Source: a virus. Taken from it: a stretch of 64,000 bases of DNA. The stretch lies in the IMG/VR virus record IMGVR_UViG_3300042332_000866, positions 1 to 64,000 of that record. One strand, 5' to 3'. Position 1 is the first letter of the stretch. The number at the start of each line of letters is the position of its first letter. The notes beneath the pieces were generated by a model. That model made no database searches. It saw nothing but the letters and a program-made list of their open reading frames with translations, and was not told the DNA's origin. Shown here one piece after another: positions 26,901-33,389 of this stretch. Both the position numbers and the translations under genes were made by a program.

Positions 26901-29329
26901 TCCTGATGCCTTCGCAGGACGAACTCTCGAAGCAAATGCGCCAGCTTAGTGCGCTTGGTAAACTGCAATCCGCCATCGAAGATGCTGAAGCAAAACGTGC
27001 GCCTCTGAAGTCCGGTCCTCAGCGAGACAAAGCCACTCAAGCAATCCGTCTCCAACAGAAGAAACTCGCTCGCGAGCTTCGTATGATGGGTCGCGATTAT
27101 GAAGCAGGAGAGGATCAACTTCGCTCCCCGCTCGACGCCATCAAAGCCCGTCTAAACAATCAGATAGACGACCTAGCTTTCGAGATCAATAATCGGAAAA
27201 AAATTCAACGTCGTCCAACTGTAGAATATGATGCTGAAACCAAAAAACTGGTTGAACTTCGCGACGAGCTGAAACGCATCTCTGACTTCGTCAACGCACC
27301 TGCTGGACCCACCTTCGCGGAGTTGGTGAACGAGGAGATGAAGAAACTGGACGCTCGCATCGCAGAACTTCAGAAGACGCTAGCTGAAGGAAAATTCGCT
27401 CCGAAAGAGGACACTCGGATCTACACTGAGGAACTCGCTAAAAAGAGAGCACAGCGGGACGAACTTAACGCCCAAGTAGCGAAACTCCGCAAGATCGAGG
27501 CTGACAAGTCCAAAACGCAAGAAGACATCGACAAAGCGGCTGTTGAGTCCGTGAAGGAGTCCATCAAAGAGCTTCAACGCAAAATCGACGAGAAAGACTT
27601 CACACGCCCCGAGCGCCGGACACCAACTGAGACTGCGGAGTATCTAGCCTTGGTGGCACAGAAAGAGGCACTGCAAGACCAAATTAAAGCCGAGCGGCTG
27701 AAGTTGTTCGGACGCCAAGGAATGTCTGACGAGCAGCGAATCAAGATGGCCACCGCAGCCCTCGACAAGTCGATTGAGCGTATGCAGAAAATGCTCACTT
27801 CTGGCAACTATGACGTTCCAAAGCGGACATCGAAGACGCCGGAGACGCCAGAACTTGCCCAAAAACGTGAGATTAAGAATACTCTCCGAAAACAGCTTCT
27901 TGAATTGAGAAAGCTGAAACGCGAAGCTGCGATTGACCCAATCGCCAAGCAGCTCAAAACCGACAAGAAGCGCATCCAGACACGGATGAAGAAGCTGAAG
28001 GAACGCATGGATAAGGGCGACTTCAGCAAACCTGTGAAGCGTCAGAAAGCCACAGATCAAGAGCTTCTAGACCTTCAAGTTAAAGAGGAGGAGCTAAAAG
28101 AGCAGTGGGCAAAGATGGTTTTCGAGCGTTATCTGGCTTCTCGCGGACCTGGTAAAAAGATTCTGGATGCCGGACAGCAGATCATCAATACTGCTCGCGC
28201 AGTTCTTACCAGTTTCGACGTTAGTGCCGTGCTGCGTCAAGGCGGTTTCATTGTTCTAGGTAATCCTGTTCGAGGTTTTCGTAATCTTGGACCTATGTTC
28301 CAAGCTTTTGGCTCAGATAAATTCGCCAAGGAAGAGAAATTTCGTTTGCAGAACCGAGAAAACTTCAAAAACGGTGCTTACCAGCAGTCGAAACTGTTCT
28401 TGGCTGATGTCAACAAAGTGGATCAGCTGAGCAAACAGGAGGAAGCCTTCATGTCTCGGTGGATCGACAAACTTCCGAAAGGTGCTCGCGGCTTGTATCT
28501 TGGCAGCGCCATTCAAGGTTCCCAGAGAGCTTATACCGTGTTCCTGAATCGTCTCCGCATGGATACCTTTGATGCCATGGTTGCCAACCTGAAGAAGGGA
28601 TCTGAGCCTACTCCGCAAGAGATGAGTGCTGTGGCAAACTTCATCAATATCGCCACTGGGCGCGGTGATCTCGGCAAGTTCAACCAAGCCGGAACGGCGC
28701 TGAATACCGTTTTCTTCGCCCCACGTCTCGTAGCTAGCCGTTTCCAGATCCTAGCCGGATACCCCTACTTCACGGCTTCTGGCCGCACGAAAGCTCTCGT
28801 TCTCCGCGAATACGCAAAGTTCTTCACAGGAGCTTTGCTGGTTTACGCTCTCGGGATGCTCGCCCAAGATGACGAAGATGAACCTATTGAAACTGACCCA
28901 CGTTCCAGCGACTTCTTAAAGATTCGTTTCGGTGACACCCGAGTTGATCCTCTAAGTGGTTTGATTCAAGCCACGGTGCTAGTTTCTCGTTTGGTCTCAG
29001 GCGAGAAGAAACAGGCTTCTGGTAAAATCGTCCCGATCAGAGGCGAAAAAGTCCCTTACGGAGCTGATGACTCTTTTGACGTTATGGGTAACTTCGCTAG
29101 AACCAAGTTCAGCCCTATCGTCGGTTCCTTAGTGAACGTGATTACTGGGAAGAACGTCGTTGGTGAGACTACCGATGTGGTCGAGGAAACCAAACGTATG
29201 CTCATCCCCATGTCATTTACCGAAATGAAAGAGACATTTGAGTCTCAAGGGATACCAGAAGCTACTGCTTTGACGACTCTTCAGTTGTTCGGTATGGGTG
29301 TTCAGACTTATACTCCTGGTAAGAAATGA
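20969..29329 (+). CDS. Giant polyvalent-type virion protein (2786 residues)
   Basis: The N-terminus (LVELDDGRKFRVEAETPPT) is followed by a Gly/Ala-rich hydrophobic domain (about 50-275). The centre is long coiled coil and Ala/Pro/Glu linkers, with two copies of a short module resembling IGAxYIxxGxxxFAxWxxKM (about 1447-1470 and 1830-1850). The last 400 residues form a conserved-looking domain with NIATGRGDLG, FFAPRLVASRFQ and a membrane-like helix GALLVYALGMLA (about 2625), as in the C-terminal domains of phage large polyvalent proteins. No lysozyme or protease site was found. The protein is probably stored in the head and injected to support DNA entry or early takeover. It is by far the longest gene. 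Confidence 0.8.
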   Translation: MPNYLVELDDGRKFRVEAETPPTTEEILAYLQAPAAAPAADQPGRLGSFASSVGRGALSVVPGTVGGVGYALGSDTLTGAADTIEGGINRMLPVNPEYQDEFLMKAGGAIGQAGGMLATGGLLGAAGKGLALSRGLAQGAAAAKGADLAKNVLLGTGIAQGIRGGGQEAEKYGLQGGSAYARALLGGAIEGLSERYLFGMGTELAPVKKLLGDAAEKGVGGIVKAAGTEAGEEAAAQIGGNVATSILAPYGVQTPGAFEGAGEAALLGGIAGGTIGGINALIQPSPTIEGETMVPPAGTEPPATAAQEPEDDFGLAAFQQEIEQIVQNPDPIVPLQQTINQAAVTSVKAKADLLPATAAVIEAGGLAPAPTPVAAQPAVVAQATREEQLAQLRNKIRLGLSAKERADMEQQLAQAEDEGVLSDVFAEERRKAVQREDFLRRQRDLEDERQRLADQGILKDVFAEERQKAISREQPTPTIEETTPPEQPIPAVEEAPAPTQRAIAEEDKAELAELEDLMSRRGQAQNKVKGVKFSKKDEARFQELGAKLRRYFFETVDPVNDPVVGEDIYDQPIRQSAQGTYYTVEKGRIRTGPWFKLDPEYVRQQDELLRQEKAVKEAPAPEITSEEFPNVENVIDEPGAAEVVSGMEELNETYQQFRDRKLRELESEDTFQDLEASEKADILDDYADLGTWGESLVKRAETEQLSEEVLDDYVDRFGLDTYAIRFRGKAEQRQYKPKAARQQLGKESLDVRTRGQKAADTRKAKQAQPPKTQPAAEKQAAETQGKKGRALPTFSPPPKEPFKPSAERFTQFYVDAGIPEATAAKNGAKLMQVVETGEWSDLLHPDNKKSRAIWETWTGKKLPKGLAASKAAVAEFVAEYRAENFTTPASELSDTELNAEILRLAEQGMKPSASQTLKDRALELSKEFQLRQETGKAKAEDSSIKTRRAAIARKALAFTGGKGTVGNLAGDSFAQMRADLLSEITGTKVPKAKAGINALMKAFYQEFGIASDTEAGMQKKLSQALQEAVAPTAPAPQAEQPAPQRDTSKPEIPAELKEKGVLSFVEKSKDAETFDKWLTDQGVSDAQINPEKGDGGAGYLYLDRGTEKVGQFSWSPKSKTGVDSRLVFKLPDGRNVVWLIETQSIYEVDPTKIDPNPYFKEETAFEKPSEQMSPEEAWAEEQSVMGKAASKADTRMVHEMDVNTALGKKKPVSKAAVDAYGITLPEGYVAEGELYVYRPGGEVKADKTELAQVGDEVTWVAAGKEAQGTVYAIRGDSADIDYFGPKTVPLSDLSIVRKSGRRIAQEKRDAESAKSESPQKTQEQEQLKPKRKFTKDEVASLEQGKTPEGWTFDKDRSSTEGVFITDKKGQTWKVEVQFSPTKILTLVKGDETYSFSAQPTAPVEFGSTNATISTPEGYQAARKRVAKKIGGQTNVGGMLDPVLLKDIIAIGAFYIEGGARSFASFSAKMIEDLGEGVRKYIQPAYDELRKRTDIDTTGMDPVEAVETAPVAEAPPAPAPAKVEAEAPKAPKAAPAQAAPKPAPAAAAEPGVVPIANDPVDVQRAALGLPPIMRMTKEAYTFQQMWSDAEAAMAANPERGKTLVNTLNDKPRNISALEDAILLRERVNRVNALDLAMIEFNEAPKGNNEDQRKALDNAITSLTELDNALAVAGTEQGRSLNARKMLARQDYTLAKMISTLRAANDGNLSEADIATVTRLQKQLEETQKKLAEVESGQADLLADRLAEAEKVAFEAGRQEVLKDIEDRAKADAAKVAEMQKRKAEYLAAKKEAAKTPNKWEEIRAAARARNAELRSNLYSDVVLVKAASMAVNDVIIGATYIAEGVTKFADWVSKMRSEDINLTDDEMQQLFKESKAFDAGEELPASEAPLKTRKTKAPAIDKVKAIAADEEQLDSRTVYNLVVEKMKKRAEESKAAKLLEMSPADLTSVISEVTEDVREFFPDITEREIRDLFSGYGKILMPSQDELSKQMRQLSALGKLQSAIEDAEAKRAPLKSGPQRDKATQAIRLQQKKLARELRMMGRDYEAGEDQLRSPLDAIKARLNNQIDDLAFEINNRKKIQRRPTVEYDAETKKLVELRDELKRISDFVNAPAGPTFAELVNEEMKKLDARIAELQKTLAEGKFAPKEDTRIYTEELAKKRAQRDELNAQVAKLRKIEADKSKTQEDIDKAAVESVKESIKELQRKIDEKDFTRPERRTPTETAEYLALVAQKEALQDQIKAERLKLFGRQGMSDEQRIKMATAALDKSIERMQKMLTSGNYDVPKRTSKTPETPELAQKREIKNTLRKQLLELRKLKREAAIDPIAKQLKTDKKRIQTRMKKLKERMDKGDFSKPVKRQKATDQELLDLQVKEEELKEQWAKMVFERYLASRGPGKKILDAGQQIINTARAVLTSFDVSAVLRQGGFIVLGNPVRGFRNLGPMFQAFGSDKFAKEEKFRLQNRENFKNGAYQQSKLFLADVNKVDQLSKQEEAFMSRWIDKLPKGARGLYLGSAIQGSQRAYTVFLNRLRMDTFDAMVANLKKGSEPTPQEMSAVANFINIATGRGDLGKFNQAGTALNTVFFAPRLVASRFQILAGYPYFTASGRTKALVLREYAKFFTGALLVYALGMLAQDDEDEPIETDPRSSDFLKIRFGDTRVDPLSGLIQATVLVSRLVSGEKKQASGKIVPIRGEKVPYGADDSFDVMGNFARTKFSPIVGSLVNVITGKNVVGETTDVVEETKRMLIPMSFTEMKETFESQGIPEATALTTLQLFGMGVQTYTPGKK

Positions 29330-29916
29330 AGCAGTTACTAGACACTTCTCGCCCCGTCTCTGGCATGTGGACTTACACGCAGCCGGAGACGGGAGTATCG
29401 TTCAAAGACATACACTGGGGTGGATTCATCAAGCGAATTCGAGCCCATAGACTAGCTAATGATCTGCCTCTGCAAGGCGGCTGGGTAGAAGAGCTTCAAG
29501 ACACTCTTTGTCAGGAAAACCCGGATCTTCCGTGTGCGGAAGTCGGTCATATCGCCCGTTACTACACGCAGGACGATGTCCAGCGGTTTGTCTCCACCAT
29601 GCTTGAACTGAACGCTTCTAAAACCGTGGTAGGTGAGGAGGAACAACGTCGTCGCATCGACATCTGCGCTACCTGCCCAAAGAATATCAACATGGGTGGG
29701 TGCAAGTTCTGTGTCTGGATCGCACAAAAAACGACCGAGCTACTAGCTGGACGGAAACTCTACCGAGTCTCTGAGACACATAAACGTGCTTGCGGAGCCT
29801 GTGGATGCGACATCACCGCCAAGACAGCAGTGCCGTTGGCGGTGTTGAAGGTTGTAGATGAGAAGTTGGGGACTACTCCCGACTATGCTGAGGGGTGCTG
29901 GATGCTTACAGAGTGA
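29326..29916 (+). CDS. Cysteine-rich zinc-binding protein
   Basis: The 196-residue protein has two Cys clusters in its C-terminal half: CATCPKN with GGCKFC (about residues 113-126) and CGACGCD (about 155-161), plus a late CW. These should bind one or two zinc ions (a zinc ribbon). It overlaps the giant gene by ATGA and is the last gene of the plus arm; its 3' end overlaps the convergent gene by 11 bases. It may be a virion or late regulatory protein. Confidence 0.75.
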   Translation: MKQLLDTSRPVSGMWTYTQPETGVSFKDIHWGGFIKRIRAHRLANDLPLQGGWVEELQDTLCQENPDLPCAEVGHIARYYTQDDVQRFVSTMLELNASKTVVGEEEQRRRIDICATCPKNINMGGCKFCVWIAQKTTELLAGRKLYRVSETHKRACGACGCDITAKTAVPLAVLKVVDEKLGTTPDYAEGCWMLTE

Positions 29917-30175
29917 TGATCCGTTTCTCCAAGGCTGTGTGAACCTGATACCCTTCCTCAGTGACGAGGATCTGGAAGTGAAGTTTCCCAGGCACGCCGG
30001 GGATGTCTTCAAGGCTATTGAGAGCTAGCTCAATGCCTTTAGCTGTCTTTTGCTCCAGTTGCGAGTCTTCTGCTTTACGGGCGAGGAGCTTCTGCATAGG
30101 TGTTTTTACCCGCTCCAAGAATGGGTGTTGGGTAGGTAGTGCGTGAGATGAGTTGGTAGTAGCTGTTTTTGACAT
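29906..30175 (-). CDS. Small protein, unknown, last gene of the minus arm
   Basis: The 89-residue protein has a helical basic middle (TPMQKLLARKAEDSQLEQKTAKGIELAL) and a beta-like C-terminus. It starts 5 bases after the stop of the gene upstream and converges with the plus-arm end. No terminator is visible at the 11-base overlap of the two arms. Confidence 0.6.
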   Translation of the reverse strand: MSKTATTNSSHALPTQHPFLERVKTPMQKLLARKAEDSQLEQKTAKGIELALNSLEDIPGVPGKLHFQILVTEEGYQVHTALEKRIITL

Positions 30176-30180
30176 GGTGA

Positions 30181-31326
30181 TTATTTATCTGGGAGTTTTC
30201 TGACCCATCCTGCGTGAAGAACCTCGTAACCGAGTGTCGGCAGGATCTTTTTGACAGTCGCTTTATCCAGTTTGCTCAACTCGACGATAGCGCCGACACG
30301 AGGTTGATCCATCGTGTTTAATGCTTCGAGGACACGCTGTTCTTTGGTGAGTGAGACGGATTTTGATTTATCAGGCAGAGGCTGCTTTTCGATCAAGGTA
30401 TTGATTGGTTGTGCGGTTTCCGCAGGGGTTACCCAATCTTTGAAATCCTCTTTCAAGGCTTCTTCATTTACCAGCACGCCATCTGTCTGACTCTCCACTA
30501 TTTTTTTGAGGAATGTTTTACCTGCGCCTTCCGGCCCTTGTATCACTTTAGGCCATACTGCTTTCTCACCGATCACTAACCGATGCAGTGATCCGTCTTT
30601 GCATCCATGCACGATAACAGCTTCGTCAGGAATAGTGCCTCCGACGGCGTTCTTCTCAGTAGGTAGAGGCTCACAGATGATTTCATCAAACTCACCACGG
30701 ACGTAGTTGCAGGTGCGCCAGCGGTCGTAGATGACGTGAGCACCGTGGACTCCTTTGCGGAAGAACGCCCAGCGAAGATAGATGTCCCAAGGAACGGGCG
30801 GATGTGATACTGGGTCTGGAAGACTGAGATCGTTCAACAGTGGAGCCAGTTCCTTATCCTTGTGCATGTTCGGTGGGTAGATCGCCACACCGAGTAGCAT
30901 GTCGTCACCTTCGATAGGCGTCAGATTACCTTCTGCATCACGCCATGCTGTAGGACGAGTGTAGCCGAAGTAAGGCTTCCCAGCCGCGTGATACTCATTT
31001 CGGAGCATCACATCCCATCCTGTCTTGATTGGGCAAGCATCCGGCTCCAGCCACAACCAAGGCTGGTCGTTACCGATCTCAGCGAGGTGGCGAATAATCC
31101 AGACAAACATGCGATCAGGTCCGACAGGCCAGCCGTTCGCAAACTCGTCTTCGGTGAGGACTACCGTTGCGTTGAGCAGGGCAGCTGCTGACTCCGCTTC
31201 AGTTTGTAACGAAGGCACGGAGACGATGAGAATCGGAGCCTCAACAACTCCAAGGCGGTTGATCGCCTGAGTTAGGAGGCGAAGATTTTGGGCGTCGGAC
31301 GGGCCGACAGGAATGACGATTAGCAT
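30181..31326 (-). CDS. Glycosyltransferase-like protein with P-loop fragment and winged-helix-like C-terminus
   Basis: I chose the ATG at 31326, just after the MazG-like stop, over one 21 bases upstream. Residues 1-240 look like a GT-A fold (MLIVIPVGPSD; PWLWLEPDACPIKTGWD, with an acidic metal site; late VHGCKDGS). Around residues 260-290 lies QGPEGAGKTFL, then VLVNEEALKEDF, a near copy of the P-loop segment of the phage's own primase-helicase, with no Walker B. The last 65 residues resemble a winged helix (TKEQRVLEALN; VGAIVELSKLDKATVKKIL). It is probably a modification enzyme with a fused relic. Confidence 0.65.
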   Translation of the reverse strand: MLIVIPVGPSDAQNLRLLTQAINRLGVVEAPILIVSVPSLQTEAESAAALLNATVVLTEDEFANGWPVGPDRMFVWIIRHLAEIGNDQPWLWLEPDACPIKTGWDVMLRNEYHAAGKPYFGYTRPTAWRDAEGNLTPIEGDDMLLGVAIYPPNMHKDKELAPLLNDLSLPDPVSHPPVPWDIYLRWAFFRKGVHGAHVIYDRWRTCNYVRGEFDEIICEPLPTEKNAVGGTIPDEAVIVHGCKDGSLHRLVIGEKAVWPKVIQGPEGAGKTFLKKIVESQTDGVLVNEEALKEDFKDWVTPAETAQPINTLIEKQPLPDKSKSVSLTKEQRVLEALNTMDQPRVGAIVELSKLDKATVKKILPTLGYEVLHAGWVRKLPDK

Positions 31327-31327
31327 A

Positions 31328-31714
31328 TCAAGCGAGCTTCCCTCCATGTTTATGTGAACGTGTCAGGTTGTATTCGTGCTTCGCCTTGATGGCGTCGCCG
31401 ATACGTAGGCCCAAAGCTGCGGAGGTATCAAGTGCGCGGATGATGATGTCAGCCAGTTCCTCTTCTGCGCAGGTCAGAGAGCGAGACCCACCGAGATCTT
31501 GCACGACTGCGTCTTTATCGCAAGGAGATTGAAGCTGTCCTTTCCGAGCAGCTTCCCAAAGTTCACTCACCTCACCATGGAGATTGGCTGTGTAGCGAGC
31601 CAGTTTTTGAACTTCAGTTTCTGTTTTACCAGCTTCGTGAAAGCCTTTGGCTACAGCGTTTTGATATACGACGTGTGATAGTCGGTTGATATTTTGATAG
31701 TCGATGTCGATCAT
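31328..31714 (-). CDS. MazG-like nucleotide pyrophosphohydrolase
   Basis: The 128-residue protein has the all-alpha NTP pyrophosphohydrolase pattern: LHGEVSELWEAARKG (about residues 45-59, the EXXE metal site), EEELADIIIRALD (about 83-95, the second EXXD site) and a KHEYNLTRSHKHGGK C-terminus typical of phage MazG-like enzymes. These hydrolyse dNTPs, NTPs or alarmones, affecting nucleotide pools or the stringent response. It has its own sigma70-like promoter placed so close that its mRNA should be leaderless. Confidence 0.85.
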   Translation of the reverse strand: MIDIDYQNINRLSHVVYQNAVAKGFHEAGKTETEVQKLARYTANLHGEVSELWEAARKGQLQSPCDKDAVVQDLGGSRSLTCAEEELADIIIRALDTSAALGLRIGDAIKAKHEYNLTRSHKHGGKLA

Positions 31715-31722
31715 AGGTTTTC

Positions 31723-31751
31723 AGTATATCGAAACTATACAACTTCGTCAA
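31723..31751 (-). promoter_or_regulatory. Sigma70-like promoter for the MazG-like gene
   Basis: On the minus strand TTGACG (31751-31746), 17 bases, TATACT (31728-31723), preceded by TTTCGA. Only 8 bases separate the -10 box from the ATG, predicting a leaderless or nearly leaderless mRNA. The -35 box overlaps the stop of the upstream gene. Confidence 0.75.
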
Positions 31752-32770
31752 CCTGCATTTTGTTTTGCACGTTTGAATCTTTCTAAATGAGCTTTTTCCG
31801 CAGCGAAGAACTCCGGCAAACGAGCGCATTGATATTCGTAAACCATCTCTCTGGCTTGCTGGAACGGGATGTTTTTCGTCTTGGCTACTTCTGAAGCGAC
31901 TGGGTTGATCGAAAGGTTTTTCTTCACTCCTGGGTATTGCCAGAAACCTGGCGGCGCGGTGATTAGATCTAAAGGTTTGAAGACTGGATCGCAGGAAGCC
32001 AGAGACAAAGCTGGTAGGTTGCCTATAGCTGGAAGTACAACTTCCCCGTTCGCGACGTGTTGAACCTCTGGCAGACCAGCGGCTTGCGGGAATACGCAGT
32101 CGGGAAATATGAGACTCGTCTCTTGGATTCGGCGGTGTTTGAGTCCTTCAGCAATGGCTCCGGCACTGCTCTGATTCCCGATGAATAGCTCCGAGCCTGC
32201 AATTAACTCAGCGACTTGGAGCAGGTTGTCTGTTTTAGCGTGCTCCACTTTGCCGTAGTCGCGGCAGAAATAGTGGTGTTCATGCTCTAGGCCGACGAAC
32301 AGAATGAGATCCTTGTAGTGGTCGGTGATCTTTTGCCACGGGAAAGAAGGGTTCCGGTAGCGTTCTGTCAGGTTCACGACAACTCGACCTTTGGACTCCT
32401 TCGACGGTTTGACCGTCAGCCAAGGTGAAGCCCCGTTTATCTTCAACCGAGACTGCTTGACCATGTTGTAGTGGTTCAAATGAGCCTGCATCAACGTCTC
32501 ACCTTCTGTAAAGTGTTTCAGGCTTCTGAAGTCCTCGCTTACCCAGTCAACTTTATCAGACGGTTCTAGGATCTTGAACTCTTTGATGTAGCCCTGCTGT
32601 GCGACGAGTGGCTCCAGCAGCTTGAACAACAGAACAGCTTTGTCTGCCGTCTTTGCTTTGGTCATCTGGGAGTGACGTAGGCCAAGCGAATGCGGTCCTC
32701 CGGGAATATGCTTCAGCAGATTCAGGAGGAAAATTATGTCACCTGCGTCACCTGTGGATGAGACCAGCAT
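31748..32770 (-). CDS. Glycosyltransferase family 9-like protein
   Basis: The 340-residue protein has the two-domain GT-B look of heptosyltransferases: an N-terminal GDAGDIIFLLNLLKH nucleotide-fold start, VVVNLTERYRNP near the domain hinge, and a C-terminal LLQVAELIAGSELFIGNQSS followed by AGAIAEGL (about 190-225), the region binding the sugar nucleotide in family 9. A Glu/Gln/Arg-rich tail follows. It lies next to a methyltransferase and close to another glycosyltransferase-like gene, suggesting glycan or nucleic-acid modification. The acceptor is unknown. Confidence 0.7.
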   Translation of the reverse strand: MLVSSTGDAGDIIFLLNLLKHIPGGPHSLGLRHSQMTKAKTADKAVLLFKLLEPLVAQQGYIKEFKILEPSDKVDWVSEDFRSLKHFTEGETLMQAHLNHYNMVKQSRLKINGASPWLTVKPSKESKGRVVVNLTERYRNPSFPWQKITDHYKDLILFVGLEHEHHYFCRDYGKVEHAKTDNLLQVAELIAGSELFIGNQSSAGAIAEGLKHRRIQETSLIFPDCVFPQAAGLPEVQHVANGEVVLPAIGNLPALSLASCDPVFKPLDLITAPPGFWQYPGVKKNLSINPVASEVAKTKNIPFQQAREMVYEYQCARLPEFFAAEKAHLERFKRAKQNAG

Positions 32771-32774
32771 ACAT

Positions 32775-33347
32775 TTACGCTTTGAGGTAAATAAACGTCA
32801 CCTGCGCCAATGCGTCCTGCATGGTCTGGTCGAGGCTCAGATCGTTCGTCTTGTGAAGTTTGTAGTGATCCAATTCGAGACGTGCGTCCACAAGCGTCAA
32901 GCCGCAGGATAAACCGATCTCCCGCATCTCTTTCATACCGTAGAATGGGTGTTGCGGTTTTGTTTCAGGGTCAACTAAGTCGAAACTAGCTTTGTGATCT
33001 CCGTTGTAACGAGAAGGCCATTGACGACGTTCGTAGAAAGTCCACGAAGGGACGTAAATTAGCATGTATCCACCTTCTTTTAGAACTCGGCTCCAGTTCT
33101 TCAATGCTGTACGGACATCGACCATGTGTTCTAGGCAGTGCGAAGCAGTCACGGCATCGAACTTCCCATCCTGAATAGTTTCAAGATACTGAGCATCTCC
33201 ATCACCCAGATCCCAACCGACTACTTTAGTTGGGTGAGGCAGTTTGATCGGGTCAGGCCCGCAACCAATGTCAAGAACCGAGCCTCGGAGAAAACGGTAG
33301 TCATCGTTGCGTAGCCGAGTAATGTGGGATTTAGATTGTTCGTTCAT
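32775..33347 (-). CDS. Class I SAM-dependent methyltransferase
   Basis: The 190-residue protein has motif I VLDIGCGPDPIKL (about residues 24-36), motif II VVGWDLGDGD (about 42-51), motif III-like FDAVTASHCLEHM (about 63-75) and motif IV LKEGGYMLIYVP (about 92-103). It resembles small-molecule or glycan methyltransferases (Methyltransf_11-like) more than DNA methyltransferases, which would show NPPY or similar. Its neighbours are a GT9-like enzyme downstream and the large terminase upstream. Confidence 0.82.
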   Translation of the reverse strand: MNEQSKSHITRLRNDDYRFLRGSVLDIGCGPDPIKLPHPTKVVGWDLGDGDAQYLETIQDGKFDAVTASHCLEHMVDVRTALKNWSRVLKEGGYMLIYVPSWTFYERRQWPSRYNGDHKASFDLVDPETKPQHPFYGMKEMREIGLSCGLTLVDARLELDHYKLHKTNDLSLDQTMQDALAQVTFIYLKA

Positions 33348-33359
33348 AATAGCTTTTTC

Positions 33360-33387
33360 AGATTATCGAAGATAGCTTTACAGTCAA
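33360..33387 (-). promoter_or_regulatory. Sigma70-like promoter for methyltransferase gene
   Basis: On the minus strand TTGACT (33387-33382), 16 bases, TAATCT (33365-33360), with CTTCGA before and GAAAA after the -10 box, the same surroundings as the promoter at 31723. The ATG is 13 bases downstream, so the leader would be about 5 bases. Confidence 0.65.
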
Positions 33388-33389
33388 CT

